This document shows positions 7,178 through 16,166 of a DNA stretch of 64,000 nucleotides, in pieces. The translations under genes and the position numbers were made by a program. Position 1 is the stretch's first letter; each line of letters starts with the position of its first letter. Under the pieces are notes generated by a model. It searched no databases. It had not been told where the DNA came from and saw only the letters and a list, made by a program, of their open reading frames with translations. Source of the DNA: Gordonia humi (GTDB lineage: Bacteria; Actinomycetota; Actinomycetes; Mycobacteriales; Mycobacteriaceae); assembly GCF_014197435.1 (NCBI RefSeq), contig NZ_JACIFP010000001.1:3906001-3970000 (forward strand), read 5' to 3'.

Positions 7178-8569
7178 TCAGGCGCCGATCAGCTTGCCGC
7201 CGAGATACTCGACCACCTTGTCCAGTGCCACGCGCTCCTGCGTCATGGTGTCGCGCTCACGGATCGTGACCGCTTGGTCGTCGAGCGTGTCGAAGTCGAC
7301 GGTCACACAGAACGGCGTGCCGATCTCGTCCTGGCGGCGGTACCGCTTACCGATGCCCTGTGCGTCGTCGAAGTCGATGTTCCAGTGCTTGCGCAACTCG
7401 GCGGCGAGATCTCGGGCCTTCGGCGACAGCTTCTCGTTGCGCGAGAGCGGCAGCACGGCGGCCTTGACCGGAGCGAGTCGCCGGTCGAGCTTGAGCACGG
7501 TGCGAGTGTCGGTGCCGCCCTTGGCGTTCGGCACCTCTTCGTCCGTGTACGCATCGCACAGGAAGGCCATCATCGACCGTCCGAGCCCGGCCGCCGGCTC
7601 GATCACGTACGGCGTATAACGCTCGCCGGTGGCCTGATCGAAGAATGAGAGGTCCTCACCCGAGGCCTTGCTGTGCGTCGACAGGTCGTAGTCGGTGCGA
7701 TTGGCGACGCCCTCCAGCTCACCCCACGGATTACCCGCGAATCCGAATCTGTACTCGACGTCGACGGTGCGCTTGGAGTAGTGCGACAGCTTCTCCGGCA
7801 GGTGCTCGTACAGGCGCAGGTTGTCCGGGTCGATGCCGAGGTCGACGTACCACTGGAACCGGGCGTCGATCCACTGCTGGTGCCATTCCTCGTCCTCGCC
7901 CGGCTTGACGAAGAACTCCATCTCCATCTGCTCGAACTCGCGGGTGCGGAAGATGAAGTTGCCCGGCGTGATCTCGTTGCGGAAGCTCTTGCCGATCTGC
8001 GCGATGCCGAACGGCGGCTTGCGCCGCGACGTGGTCATCACGTTCTTGAAGTTGACGAAGATGCCCTGCGCGGTCTCCGGGCGGAGGTAGTGCAGGCCCT
8101 CCTGGTCGTCGACCGGACCGAGGAACGTCTTGAGCAGACCGGAGAACGCCTTCGGTTCGGTCCACTGCCCCTTGGTGCCGCATTCGGGGCATGCGATCTC
8201 CGACATCGGGACCGTGTCCGGGTCGTCGATGTTCTTCTTGAGCGCGTAGGCCTCCTGAAGGTGATCCTGACGCTGACGCTTATGACAGTTGGTGCACTCG
8301 ATCAGCGGGTCGGTGAAGACCTCGACGTGGCCGGAGGCCTCCCACACTCGACGCGGCAGGATGACCGACGAGTCCAGGCCGACGACGTCGTCACGCGAGG
8401 TGACCATGGTCCGCCACCACTGACGCTTGATGTTGTCCTTGAGTTCGACGCCCAATGGACCGTAGTCCCAGGCGGAGCGGGTTCCGCCGTAGATCTCACC
8501 GCAGGGATACACCAGACCGCGCCGCTTGGCGAGGTTGACGACAGCATCGACTTTGGACTGGACAGCCAC
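7178..8569 (-). CDS. glyS: Glycine--tRNA ligase (class II, dimeric alpha2 type)
   Basis: A 463-residue cytosolic enzyme that charges tRNA-Gly. It shows the [20 protein letters not shown]-terminal block and class II motif 2 ([25 protein letters not shown] region). A cysteine-rich insertion (CTNCHKRQ ... CPECG) may bind zinc. An anticodon-binding C-terminal domain follows. It is divergent from smtB-zur, as I recall for Rv2357c-Rv2359 in M. tuberculosis. The ATG has GGAG upstream. Confidence 0.97.
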   Translation of the reverse strand: MAVQSKVDAVVNLAKRRGLVYPCGEIYGGTRSAWDYGPLGVELKDNIKRQWWRTMVTSRDDVVGLDSSVILPRRVWEASGHVEVFTDPLIECTNCHKRQRQDHLQEAYALKKNIDDPDTVPMSEIACPECGTKGQWTEPKAFSGLLKTFLGPVDDQEGLHYLRPETAQGIFVNFKNVMTTSRRKPPFGIAQIGKSFRNEITPGNFIFRTREFEQMEMEFFVKPGEDEEWHQQWIDARFQWYVDLGIDPDNLRLYEHLPEKLSHYSKRTVDVEYRFGFAGNPWGELEGVANRTDYDLSTHSKASGEDLSFFDQATGERYTPYVIEPAAGLGRSMMAFLCDAYTDEEVPNAKGGTDTRTVLKLDRRLAPVKAAVLPLSRNEKLSPKARDLAAELRKHWNIDFDDAQGIGKRYRRQDEIGTPFCVTVDFDTLDDQAVTIRERDTMTQERVALDKVVEYLGGKLIGA

Positions 8570-8675
8570 GGTTAACTGATCTCCACGAACTAGGGGTCAA
8601 GGGTTCTCGTACAGGGTAGTCGGTGGCCGACGCATCGCGCTGCCCGCATGCGTGCGGTGCGAACAGGGACGCTTC

Positions 8676-8710
8676 TACAAAATGAAAACCAATACAGATA
8701 AGATGTCGTC
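8676..8710 (+). promoter_or_regulatory. smtB-zur promoter, probably leaderless
   Basis: An AT-rich stretch in an otherwise GC-rich region contains TAAGAT (8699-8704) as a -10, with the smtB ATG seven bases after it, so the mRNA probably starts at or next to the ATG. The half-site AATGAAAAC upstream resembles one arm of a Zur-type operator, but a full palindrome is not evident. Confidence 0.5.
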
Positions 8711-9043
8711 ATGGCGACCCCGACCGCACCAGCAGAACTCGTCGACGACCACGCCGCGCACTCCGCGGCCGGCGACCTCCTGCGCGCCCTGTCCGCGCCG
8801 GCTCGCGTCGCCATCGTGTTGAGCCTGCAGAACGGCGCGATGTGCGTCCACGAGTTGGTCGACGCCCTGCACCTCAATCAGCCTCAGGTGAGCCAGCATT
8901 TGAGTGTTCTGAAGCGTTCTGGTGTGGTGGTGGGTACACGTCGCGGACGCGAGATCGAGTACGCGCTCGCCGACGACCACGTCGCGCACATCGTCGTCGA
9001 CGCCCTCGTGCACGCCACGGAACGGCGGGAAGGAAAGCCATGA
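8711..9043 (+). CDS. smtB: ArsR/SmtB-family zinc-sensing repressor
   Basis: A 110-residue winged-helix metal sensor that binds DNA when zinc is absent and is released by zinc. The recognition helix is NQPQVSQHLSVLKRSGVV (about 56-73). The alpha-5 metal site is complete: Asp88-x-His90, then His101-x-x-Glu104, with the same spacing as cyanobacterial SmtB. Its stop overlaps the zur start (ATGA), so both zinc sensors are made from one transcript. In mycobacteria SmtB represses this operon, letting high zinc induce zur. Confidence 0.92.
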   Translation: MATPTAPAELVDDHAAHSAAGDLLRALSAPARVAIVLSLQNGAMCVHELVDALHLNQPQVSQHLSVLKRSGVVVGTRRGREIEYALADDHVAHIVVDALVHATERREGKP

Positions 9044-9450
9044 CCACGAAACCGGCGCGTCCCGTCACCGGGCAGCGGTCCACTAAGCAGCGTGCGGCGA
9101 TCGCCGACGTCCTCTCAGCCACCGACGACTTCCTCTCCGCACAGCAGCTCCACGACAAGCTTCGCGATCGAGGCGAGTCGATCGGTCTGACCACTGTCTA
9201 CCGGAATCTGCAGGCGCTCACCGAAGCCGAGCAGATCGACGCGATCTGGGACGGTTCCGGCGAGACCCGATACCGACACTGCTCGACGGGGCACCACCAT
9301 CACCTGGTGTGCCGCGAATGCGGCAACACCGTCGAGGTCCAGGCAGACCCCGTCGAGCGATGGGCCGCCAAGATCGCCGCGGAGAACGACTTCTCCGACA
9401 TCTCGCACACCGTCGAGATCTTCGGGACGTGCGCGGAGTGCTCAAAGTAG
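9040..9450 (+). CDS. zur: Fur-family zinc uptake regulator Zur (FurB)
   Basis: A 136-residue Fur-family repressor of zinc-uptake genes. The DNA-binding domain contains GLTTVYRNLQALTEAEQID (about 49-67). Metal ligands are visible as HCSTGHHHHLVC (80-91), structural CxxC pairs Cys91/Cys94 and Cys131/Cys134, and His123. The Zur rather than iron-Fur assignment rests on the coupling to smtB and on conserved order with M. tuberculosis furB. Confidence 0.92.
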   Translation: MTTKPARPVTGQRSTKQRAAIADVLSATDDFLSAQQLHDKLRDRGESIGLTTVYRNLQALTEAEQIDAIWDGSGETRYRHCSTGHHHHLVCRECGNTVEVQADPVERWAAKIAAENDFSDISHTVEIFGTCAECSK

Positions 9451-9483
9451 AGATCATCGGACTCCGGGATGCGACCTGCCGAG

Positions 9484-9523
9484 AAAGTCAGGCCTGATTC
9501 GCGGGCCGAAGGGTGATCTTCCC
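9484..9523 (+). repeat. Diverged direct repeat, copy 1
   Basis: This 40-base stretch (begins AAAGTCAGG, ends TCTTCCC) matches the stretch at 9922-9961 at 29 of 40 positions without gaps. The two copies lie on either side of the AbiEi-like fragment. Copy 1 contains the left part of the hairpin at 9506-9528. Confidence 0.5.
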
Positions 9524-9528
9524 TTCGG
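9506..9528. terminator. Hairpin downstream of zur
   Basis: Arms CCGAAGGG and CCCTTCGG with a 7-base loop, 56 bases after the zur stop. It is a candidate terminator for the smtB-zur transcript. It also lies inside the 3' part of the AbiEi-like fragment on the other strand. Confidence 0.55.
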
Positions 9529-9529
9529 G

Positions 9530-9855
9530 TCTACGGCGTGATTCGCCGACGGCTCGGACCGGACAGTGATGCGGCACGCCTTGTTCTTGCCGGTCTTGTG
9601 CTTACCGCGCCGCAGGTGAAGTCGTCGGACGTGCCCTGGCGGCACCCACAATCCATCGAACTGCAGCGCGTCGACACAGTTCAGGACACCTCCGTCCCGA
9701 TCCGCCGATGCGGTCGTCTCGTCACGCAGCCGTGCCGCGAACCACCACGGCCGCAATCGGACCAGGTCGCCACCTGCGAGCATCCGCTCGATCATGCGGT
9801 CGTCGAAGCCGATCGCGACCAACTGCTGTTTCGTGTAGACCCCCGAGTCGTTCAC
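9530..9855 (-). pseudogene. Truncated AbiEi-antitoxin-like / DUF559-type N-terminal fragment
   Basis: Residues 1 to about 108 of a GTG-initiated frame look like the N-terminus of the AbiEi-type winged-helix family: VYTKQQLVAIGFDDRMIERML, then LVRLRPWWFAA, then a VLNCVDALQFDGLWVPP block and the VHLRR-like strand. Full-length relatives continue for 150 or more residues. Here homology stops and the frame runs into the repeat at 9484-9523, ending at 9454. I therefore read it as a degraded remnant. No toxin partner is nearby. Confidence 0.6.
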
Positions 9856-9921
9856 ACAAGGTCTGACGCACCGCCCGCCGCCCGAGTCCCACGACTCGCC
9901 GACGCATCGCGGCCCCCTCGG

Positions 9922-9961
9922 AAACTCAGGTCGAATCCGCGCGGCAAAGGGAAACCTTCCC
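9922..9961 (+). repeat. Diverged direct repeat, copy 2
   Basis: Begins AAACTCAGG and ends ACCTTCCC; partner of the repeat at 9484-9523, 438 bases away in the same orientation. It could be a dispersed intergenic element or the footprint of the event that truncated the AbiEi-like gene. Confidence 0.5.
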
Positions 9962-10025
9962 CTTCAGCGCCCGATACCGACTGATTCTCCGGATAGGCCG
10001 GGCGATGCTCACCGGCAATGCCATC

Positions 10026-10042
10026 GTCAACCAGATGTTGAC
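10026..10042. promoter_or_regulatory. Palindromic operator O1 (GTCAAC-N5-GTTGAC)
   Basis: Perfect inverted repeat GTCAAC / GTTGAC with spacer CAGAT. It overlaps the -35 element TTGACG (10038-10043) of the Clp-N/HTH gene. An identical-arm copy lies 28 bases downstream. Confidence 0.7.
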
Positions 10043-10066
10043 GACTACGGTATGTCAACTTACGGT
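10038..10066 (+). promoter_or_regulatory. Promoter of the Clp-N/HTH gene, leaderless
   Basis: TTGACG (10038-10043), a 17-base spacer and TACGGT (10061-10066), a good match to the actinobacterial housekeeping pattern TTGACn-N17-TAnnnT. The ATG at 10074 falls eight bases after the -10, so the transcript should be leaderless. This promoter argues against the alternative ATG at 10005, which lies upstream of it. Confidence 0.65.
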
Positions 10067-10070
10067 TGAC
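10054..10070. promoter_or_regulatory. Palindromic operator O2 (GTCAAC-N5-GTTGAC)
   Basis: Perfect inverted repeat GTCAAC / GTTGAC with spacer TTACG. It covers the -10 element and ends four bases before the ATG, so occupancy would block RNA polymerase. The helix-turn-helix in the adjacent protein makes autorepression the simplest model. Confidence 0.7.
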
Positions 10071-10073
10071 GAC

Positions 10074-10808
10074 ATGGTTGAGAACACTCCACTGAATCCA
10101 CCGGTCCGCCTCGACGACATGATCGACGCGATCACGAAGACGCACGACGATCCACTCGAACAGCTCGGCGCGGCAGTGCTCGCCGCCGACCACCTCGGCG
10201 AGGTGGCCGATCATCTGATCGGGCACTTCGTCGATCAGGCCCGTCGTAGCGGCTCGTCGTGGACGCAGATCGGCGCCGGTATGGGCGTGAGCAAGCAGGC
10301 CGTGCAGAAGCGCTTCACCCCGAAGGATCCGGGCGCCGCGAACGACCTCGACCCGGCTCAGGGCTTCAACCGCTTCACTCCCCGCGCCCGGAACCTGCTC
10401 GCCGAGGCCCACAACATCGCGAAGGCGTCGGGCTGCGCCGAGGTGACTCCCGCACACATCGTCCTGGGGCTGCTGGCCGACTCCGAGTCGCTGGCAGTCG
10501 TCGTGCTCACACGGCTCGGGCTCGACACCGAGGCCCTCGGCGACTCGATTCGCGTGTCACTCTCGCCCTCGGACGACATCCCGGACCTACTCCCTTACGA
10601 CGCCGGCGCCCGTAAAGCCCTCGAGTTGACGTTTCGCCACGCGCTTCGCCTGGGCCACGACTACATCGGTACCGAACACATCGTCCTGGCCCTCTACGAG
10701 GTGGAGAACGGATCGGGTCCACTGTCGAGCACGAGTGTCACCGCCGAACGGTTCGAAGCCGAACTGGTCGAGATCCTGGCGCAGTACGCCGTCGTACAGG
10801 ACGGTTAA
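10074..10808 (+). CDS. HTH plus Clp-N domain protein (ClpC/ClpA N-domain-like, no ATPase)
   Basis: A 244-residue protein. Residues 61-81 ([21 protein letters not shown]) form a helix-turn-helix of the sigma-70 region-4-like kind. Residues from about 100 carry two Clp-N repeats ([16 protein letters not shown] ... [30 protein letters not shown] ... [11 protein letters not shown]). The Clp-N fold normally delivers substrates or adaptors to ClpC, but there is no AAA+ domain here. Such proteins may couple proteolysis or protein damage to transcription; that is inferred. The stop overlaps the uppS stop (TTAA) on the other strand. Confidence 0.8.
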   Translation: MVENTPLNPPVRLDDMIDAITKTHDDPLEQLGAAVLAADHLGEVADHLIGHFVDQARRSGSSWTQIGAGMGVSKQAVQKRFTPKDPGAANDLDPAQGFNRFTPRARNLLAEAHNIAKASGCAEVTPAHIVLGLLADSESLAVVVLTRLGLDTEALGDSIRVSLSPSDDIPDLLPYDAGARKALELTFRHALRLGHDYIGTEHIVLALYEVENGSGPLSSTSVTAERFEAELVEILAQYAVVQDG

Positions 10809-11599
10809 GCGCTGCCGAATCGTCGGTCACGCTTGGCGTACTCCAGGCAGGCGTCCCACAGATCGCGGCGGTCGAAGTCCGGGAACAGCTTCTCCTGGTA
10901 GACCATCTCGGCGTAGGCGCTCTGCCAGAGCAGGAAGTTCGAGAGCCGCTGCTCCCCCGACGGACGCAGGAACAGGTCGACGTCCGGCATGTCGGGCTCG
11001 TCGAGGTACTTGGCGAAGCTCGTCTCGGTGACGCGATCGGGATCGATCTCCCCGCGGGCCGCACGGCGGGCGAGTTCTCGGGCGGCATCGACGATCTCGG
11101 CGCGGCCGCCGTAGTTCACACACATGGTGAGGGTCATGACGGTGTTGTCCTTCGTCAGCTCCTCGGCGATCTCGAGTTCACGGATCACGCTGCGCCACAG
11201 CCGCGGACGACGTCCCGCCCACCGGACGCGGACGCCCATCTCGTTCATCTCGTCGCGGCGGCGGCGGATCACGTCCCGGTTGAAGCCCATCAGGAACCTG
11301 ACCTCTTCGGGGCTGCGCGACCAGTTCTCCGTCGAGAACGCATACGCGGACAGCCACTTGACGCCGATCTCGATGGACCCGCAGACCGAGTCCATCAGGA
11401 CGGCCTCACCGCGCTTGTGGCCCTCGGTACGGGGCAGTCCTCGTTCCTGCGCCCACCGTCCGTTGCCGTCCATCACGAGGGCCACGTGATTCGGCACGAA
11501 CTCGGCGGGGATCGCCGGCGGCGTCGCCCCGGACGGGTGCGGGTCCGGTGGACGGATCGACGTCGGTGCGGCGGGAGCGGTGCGGGAGAATCGTGCCAT
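10805..11599 (-). CDS. uppS: Decaprenyl diphosphate synthase (cis-prenyltransferase)
   Basis: A 264-residue membrane-associated enzyme that condenses isopentenyl diphosphate in cis to make the lipid carrier for peptidoglycan, arabinogalactan and LAM. The catalytic Asp44 is in VMDGNGRWA. Other conserved blocks are [10 protein letters not shown], the Arg-rich [19 protein letters not shown] and [13 protein letters not shown]. The long Pro-rich N-terminus is typical for the M. tuberculosis Rv2361c type. The ATG overlaps the recO stop by one base. Confidence 0.95.
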   Translation of the reverse strand: MARFSRTAPAAPTSIRPPDPHPSGATPPAIPAEFVPNHVALVMDGNGRWAQERGLPRTEGHKRGEAVLMDSVCGSIEIGVKWLSAYAFSTENWSRSPEEVRFLMGFNRDVIRRRRDEMNEMGVRVRWAGRRPRLWRSVIRELEIAEELTKDNTVMTLTMCVNYGGRAEIVDAARELARRAARGEIDPDRVTETSFAKYLDEPDMPDVDLFLRPSGEQRLSNFLLWQSAYAEMVYQEKLFPDFDRRDLWDACLEYAKRDRRFGSA

Positions 11600-12372
11600 C
11601 AGACGGCCTGGTCTTCCTGCGCCGTCACGTGGCGGTGCGGCGCGTGTCGTTCGATGAGCGGCAGGGTGCGGAGCTGACGCTCCAGATGCCATTGGAGATG
11701 GGCGGCGGTCAAACCCGTGGCCTGGCGTCGTTGTGAATCGGTCGCGGCGGAGACGTCGTCCCACTTCCCGCGGGCGAGGGCGTCCATCACGTCGAGGACG
11801 CCCATCGACGGTGTCGCCGCACCCGCCGGTCGACATCGCACGCAGACGGCACCGCCCGCGGACACGTGGAACGCCCGGTGCGGTCCCGGATCGGCGCATC
11901 GCGCACAGATGTCCAGGGCGGGCATCCAGCCCGCCGCCGACATCGCTCGGAGCAGAAAGGCGTCGAGGATCCACTGCCGGTCGCGGCGATCCTCGGCCAG
12001 GGCCGCCAGTGCACCGACCGTCAGACGATGCAGTTGTTCGGCGGGGGCACGCTCCTCGCCGGCGAGTCGCTCAGCGGTCTCCAGGACCGCGCACGCCGTC
12101 GTATAGCGACCGTAGTCGGCGGTGATGCCGTCGGAGAACGCGTGCAGACTGTGCACCTGCGTGATCACATCGAGATTGCGTCCGGGATAGAAGTGCACAT
12201 CGACGTGTGCGAACGGTTCCAGACGTGCACCGAACTTCGACCGGGTCCGTCGCACTCCTTTGGCGACCGCGCGCACCAGCCCGTGCTCGGCGGTGAGGAA
12301 CGTGATGATGCGGTCGGCCTCGCCCAGCTTGTGCTGACGCAGCACCACCGCTTCATCGGAATAGAACCTCAC
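11599..12372 (-). CDS. recO: DNA repair protein RecO
   Basis: A 257-residue RecFOR-pathway protein that helps load RecA on SSB-coated DNA. It has an N-terminal OB fold ([27 protein letters not shown] ... [24 protein letters not shown]). A zinc-finger-like set [10 protein letters not shown] ... CVRCR lies in the C-terminal half. It precedes uppS in one transcript, the same order as Rv2362c-Rv2361c. Confidence 0.95.
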   Translation of the reverse strand: MRFYSDEAVVLRQHKLGEADRIITFLTAEHGLVRAVAKGVRRTRSKFGARLEPFAHVDVHFYPGRNLDVITQVHSLHAFSDGITADYGRYTTACAVLETAERLAGEERAPAEQLHRLTVGALAALAEDRRDRQWILDAFLLRAMSAAGWMPALDICARCADPGPHRAFHVSAGGAVCVRCRPAGAATPSMGVLDVMDALARGKWDDVSAATDSQRRQATGLTAAHLQWHLERQLRTLPLIERHAPHRHVTAQEDQAV

Positions 12373-12419
12373 CGAGCCATTCTCTCACCACACTCCGACA
12401 ACGGTCGGATCGACTCGCG

Positions 12420-13247
12420 TCAACCCCCGACGAACTCCGACAACGCCGCGGCGACCCGCTCAGGCTGGTCTTCGGGCAGCAGCGTCCACGAATCGTCGAT
12501 CTCGACGAGCCGCGCGTCGCCGAACTCCCCCGCCATCCGCCGCGCGTGGCCGATCGGCATCATCGGATCCTCGACCGCCCAGAGCAGCAGCACCGGGCGA
12601 TCGAACGCCACGACGTCGCGATGCCACGCGTCCAGTGTCGCCTTCGACGGCGTCCCCGTCACGAACTTCGCCAGATCGCGGCGCACGGCGGCGTCCCGTA
12701 GCGCGGGCGCGAACCAGTCGTCCATCACCTCATCGGGGATCCGCCTCTTCGACAGCGCCCCGTACGCGCGTTCGCTGTGCCGGAACAGGGCGGTGCGGGT
12801 CGACTGCATGAGCAGCCATGCGCCGCCCGGGATCCGGCACAGCGCGGCGGCCGGTCGAGCGGGCTTCGGCGGAAAGTTGTCGTACGCCTCGCACGAGGCC
12901 AGAACCAGCCGCGCGAGGCGTCCATCACGCCCTTCGGAGACGATGAACTGACCGCCGCCCCAGTCGTTGAGGACGAGTGTCACCTCGCGCAGGTCGAGGG
13001 CGTCGAGGAAGTCCCCGATGATCGCCGCGACCCCCGACTGGGTGAGGTCGGCGTCGCGCCTCATCGGACGTCGATGTGCTCCCAACGGCCACGTCGGCGC
13101 GATGCAGCGGCAACCGTCGAGCAGTGGAATCACCTTGCGCCACTGCGTCTCGTTCATGAGGAGACCGTGACCGAACACGAGCACCGGTCCGTCGCCACCG
13201 GTGTCGGTGTAGTCGATCGGTCCCGCGGGCAGATCGATGGTGGGCAT
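12420..13247 (-). CDS. Alpha/beta hydrolase, epoxide-hydrolase/haloalkane-dehalogenase-like, catalytic His not evident
   Basis: A 275-residue alpha/beta-hydrolase. The oxyanion-hole region is GHGLLMNETQWR and the nucleophile elbow is VLNDWGGGQ, with Asp rather than Ser as nucleophile, as in epoxide hydrolases and haloalkane dehalogenases. The acid is probably in LLWAVEDPM. Where the catalytic His is expected near the C-terminus, the sequence is DDSWTLLPEDQPE, without His. I recall similar D-S-[YW]-T-L versions in other actinobacterial paralogues, so the active site may differ. The gene lies between recO and era on the same strand, gap about 48 bases. Confidence 0.75.
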   Translation of the reverse strand: MPTIDLPAGPIDYTDTGGDGPVLVFGHGLLMNETQWRKVIPLLDGCRCIAPTWPLGAHRRPMRRDADLTQSGVAAIIGDFLDALDLREVTLVLNDWGGGQFIVSEGRDGRLARLVLASCEAYDNFPPKPARPAAALCRIPGGAWLLMQSTRTALFRHSERAYGALSKRRIPDEVMDDWFAPALRDAAVRRDLAKFVTGTPSKATLDAWHRDVVAFDRPVLLLWAVEDPMMPIGHARRMAGEFGDARLVEIDDSWTLLPEDQPERVAAALSEFVGG

Positions 13248-13301
13248 GCCTGGACCGTGCGCCTTGTGTGGCGAGATGTCAAGGGGGTCTGGACGAGCGG
13301 G

Positions 13302-13348
13302 GGCTCGACTCCGCTCGACCGGCGGAAGGGTTCTCGACCGGCCGGAGG
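13302..13348. repeat. GGCTCGACTCCGCTCGACC-type dispersed element
   Basis: The intergenic stretch before the end of era contains GGCTCGACTCCGCTCGACC and the related TTCTCGACCGGCCGGAGGG. The reverse complement GGTCGAGCGGAGTC recurs at 62529-62542, and a near copy forms codons 4-10 of cysH at 24924-24940. This looks like a small dispersed intergenic repeat family. Confidence 0.45.
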
Positions 13349-13349
13349 G

Positions 13350-14267
13350 TCAGAAGCCCAGGCGGCCCAGTTGCTTCGGATCGCGCTGCCAGTCCTTGGC
13401 GACCTTGACGTGCAGATCCAGATACACCTTGGTGCCGAGGAGCCGTTCGATCTGGGCGCGGGCGACGGTGCCGACCTCTTTGAGTCTCGACCCCTTCTTG
13501 CCGATGATGATGCCCTTCTGGCTGTCGCGTTCCACGAACAGGTGCGCGAACACGTCCACCACGTCGGAGCCCTCGCGCGGCACCACTTCTTCGATCACGA
13601 CGGCCAACGAGTGGGGCAGTTCGTCACGCACGCCTTCGAGGGCGGCCTCCCGGATGAACTCGGCCATGAGGACCTGTTCGGGCTCGTCGGTGAGTTCGCC
13701 GTCCGGATAGAACGCGGGGCCCTCCTCACACAGTGAGACCAACACGTCGCCGAGGGTGTCGAGCTGCCGACCCGACTTCGCCGAACACGGCACCACTTCG
13801 GCGTCCGGGCCCATGAGTTCGGCGAGCGCCATCAGTTGAGTCGCCACCTTCTCCGGCCCCACCCGGTCGATCTTGGTGACGACGCCGACCTTCTGGGTCT
13901 TCGGCGCGATGGTGTTGATCTGTTCGACGATCCGCCGGTCGCCCGGGCCGATCGCCTCATCGGCCGGAATGCACACGCAGATCACGTCCACCTCGGAGTA
14001 GGTGTCCTGCACCAGGTCGTTGAGTCGCTGACCGAGCAGGGTGCGCGGCCGGTGCAGGCCGGGCGTATCGACGAGGATCAGCTGAGCGTCGGGCCGGTTC
14101 ACGATCCCGCGGATCACGTGGCGGGTGGTCTGCGGACGGTTCGAGGTGATGGCGACCTTGTCGCCGACGAGCGCGTTCGTCAACGTCGACTTCCCCGTGT
14201 TGGGTCGGCCGACGAAGCAGACGAAGCCCGAACGGAACTCGGGCGGCGGCGACGTGAGGTTGGTCAA
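13350..14267 (-). CDS. era: GTPase Era
   Basis: A 305-residue ribosome-assembly GTPase that binds the 3' end of 16S rRNA. G1 is [10 protein letters not shown]3 is DTPGLH, G4 is TKID. The C-terminal KH domain has the GxxG loop in [14 protein letters not shown] chose the TTG at 14267, which overlaps the stop of the CorC-like gene (TTGA) and gives the usual Era length; the same frame stays open far upstream inside the neighbour, which is a shadow. Confidence 0.94.
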   Translation of the reverse strand: MTNLTSPPPEFRSGFVCFVGRPNTGKSTLTNALVGDKVAITSNRPQTTRHVIRGIVNRPDAQLILVDTPGLHRPRTLLGQRLNDLVQDTYSEVDVICVCIPADEAIGPGDRRIVEQINTIAPKTQKVGVVTKIDRVGPEKVATQLMALAELMGPDAEVVPCSAKSGRQLDTLGDVLVSLCEEGPAFYPDGELTDEPEQVLMAEFIREAALEGVRDELPHSLAVVIEEVVPREGSDVVDVFAHLFVERDSQKGIIIGKKGSRLKEVGTVARAQIERLLGTKVYLDLHVKVAKDWQRDPKQLGRLGF

Positions 14268-15616
14268 GCGGACTCTCCTATCGATGTGTCTGTGCTTGCG
14301 GGCAGCGGGTCGTCCTCGTTCCAGTCGGCACGCGCGTCGCCGGAGGACTTCTGCTTCGCGCGGCGTACGACGACGGTCGTGATGCGCTGTCGCCCGGACG
14401 CGGTGGGCCCGCCCTCCGCGGTCATCTTGAGTCCGTGGGACTTGACCTTGGCGCCCGGCAGCGGAACCCGGCCCAGGCGCAGTCCGAGGAGTCCGCCGAC
14501 GGTCTCCACTTCGTCGTCGTCGATCTCGATGTCGAACAACTCGCCCAGATCCTCCACCGGCAGCCGGGCGGAGACGCGGTACTTGTCGTCGCCGAGCTTC
14601 TCGATCGGTGCGACCTCGTCGCGATCGTATTCGTCGGTGATCTCGCCGACGATCTCCTCGAGGACGTCCTCGATGGTCACCAACCCGGCGATGCCGCCGT
14701 ATTCGTCGACGAGCAACGCCATGTGATTGCGTTTGGCCTGCATGTCTTCGAGGACGTCGTCGAGCGGCTTCGAGTCGGGGACGAACTCGGCGTCGCGCAT
14801 CACCTCGCCGACGGTGAAGCCGGCGATCGGCAGCTTGGGCAGCATCTTCTCGACGAGATCCTTGAGGTAGACGACACCGACGATGTCGTCGGGGTTCTCG
14901 CCGATCACCGGGATCCGCGAATGCCCCGACCGGACGGCCAGGCTCATCGCCTGGTTCGCCGACTTGTCGTTCTCGATCCAGATCATCTCCGGCCGCGGCA
15001 CCATCACCTCGCGAGCGTTCGTGTCGCCGAGTTCGAACACCGACTGGATCATGCGGCGCTCGTCGTCGTCGACCACACCGCGCTCCTGCGCGAGATCGAC
15101 CACCTCGCGGACTTCGACCTCCGTCGCGAACGGTCCGTTGCGGTACCCCTTGCCCGGGGTCAGCGCGTTGCCCATCAGGATGAGGATGCGGGTCACCGGT
15201 CGCAGCAGCACACCGAGCCCGGTCAGGACCGGCGCGGAGACCATCGAGATCGAGTAGGCGTGCTGGCGGCCGAGAGTGCGTGGTCCGACGCCGATCGCGA
15301 CGTACGACACCACGGTCATGGCGAGGACGGCGACCGCCAGACCCCATCCGGTGCCGAGCGCGTCGATCGCGACGACGGCGACCAACGCGATCGCCGCCGC
15401 CTCGCACAGCACTCGCAGCAGCACGGCCAGGCCGACGTACGTGGCCCGTTGTTCGAGCACGGTCCGCAGACGTCGGGCGCCCGCCCGCTGCTCTTTGAGC
15501 ATGTCGTCCACGCGCGCCGCCGATACGGTCTGCAGCCCGGAGTCGACGGCCGCGAACACTCCGGCGAGCACGATGAGAACGACTGCCGCGCCGAGAAAGA
15601 CGATGTCGCGGGTCAC
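14264..15616 (-). CDS. CorC/HlyC-family CNNM domain transporter-like protein
   Basis: A 450-residue membrane protein with an N-terminal CNNM transmembrane domain (about four helices in residues 1-160). Two CBS domains follow ([13 protein letters not shown] ... [22 protein letters not shown]; then [16 protein letters not shown] ... [28 protein letters not shown]), then a CorC/HlyC C-terminal domain. Relatives are implicated in magnesium or cobalt export. The order ybeY - this gene - era matches Rv2367c-Rv2366c-Rv2364c, but the small Rv2365c is absent. The GTG start lies 4 bases after the ybeY stop. Confidence 0.9.
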   Translation of the reverse strand: MTRDIVFLGAAVVLIVLAGVFAAVDSGLQTVSAARVDDMLKEQRAGARRLRTVLEQRATYVGLAVLLRVLCEAAAIALVAVVAIDALGTGWGLAVAVLAMTVVSYVAIGVGPRTLGRQHAYSISMVSAPVLTGLGVLLRPVTRILILMGNALTPGKGYRNGPFATEVEVREVVDLAQERGVVDDDERRMIQSVFELGDTNAREVMVPRPEMIWIENDKSANQAMSLAVRSGHSRIPVIGENPDDIVGVVYLKDLVEKMLPKLPIAGFTVGEVMRDAEFVPDSKPLDDVLEDMQAKRNHMALLVDEYGGIAGLVTIEDVLEEIVGEITDEYDRDEVAPIEKLGDDKYRVSARLPVEDLGELFDIEIDDDEVETVGGLLGLRLGRVPLPGAKVKSHGLKMTAEGGPTASGRQRITTVVVRRAKQKSSGDARADWNEDDPLPASTDTSIGESA

Positions 15617-15620
15617 GAGA

Positions 15621-16166
15621 TCAGTTCCCGGTTCCGTCACCGGAGAACCCGGTGTTGCGGAGCAGCCGTGCGTCCCGCTCGGCCTGCGCCTGCAACCGGA
15701 CTCGGTCGTCACGTGCGGAGTACCAGTCGACGATGATCTGGCCCTGCAGCCCGAACATCTGCTTCTCCTCGTCCGGCTCGGCGTGATCGAAGCCGAGGAG
15801 GTGCAGCACCCCGTGGACGGTCAGGACGCCGAGTTCGTGCTCGAAGCTGTGTCGTTGGCTCTTGGCCTGCTCGGCGGCGAACTCGGGGCAGATCACGATG
15901 TCGCCGAGCATCGCCGGACCCGGATCGGCCGCGTCGGGTCGACCACCGGGGGTCAGCTCGTCCATCGGGAAGCTCATCACGTCCGTCGGGCCCGGCAGAT
16001 CCATCCACTGCACGTGCAGGTCGGCCATGGTCTGCGAGTCGACGAGCGTGATCGACAGTTCGGCTCCCGGGTGGACCTCCATCCGGTTCATCGCGAAGCG
16101 GGCGGCTTCGATGACCAGTTGCTCGGGGAGTTCGACTCCCGACTCGTTGAAGAGTTCGATGCTCAT
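15621..16166 (-). CDS. ybeY: Endoribonuclease YbeY (16S rRNA maturation)
   Basis: A 181-residue metal-dependent RNase that processes the 16S rRNA 3' end and acts in ribosome quality control. The zinc-binding signature [11 protein letters not shown] (HxxxHxxxxxH) is intact in the C-terminal half. The ATG overlaps the phoH stop (ATGA), as expected for the phoH-ybeY pair. Confidence 0.96.
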   Translation of the reverse strand: MSIELFNESGVELPEQLVIEAARFAMNRMEVHPGAELSITLVDSQTMADLHVQWMDLPGPTDVMSFPMDELTPGGRPDAADPGPAMLGDIVICPEFAAEQAKSQRHSFEHELGVLTVHGVLHLLGFDHAEPDEEKQMFGLQGQIIVDWYSARDDRVRLQAQAERDARLLRNTGFSGDGTGN

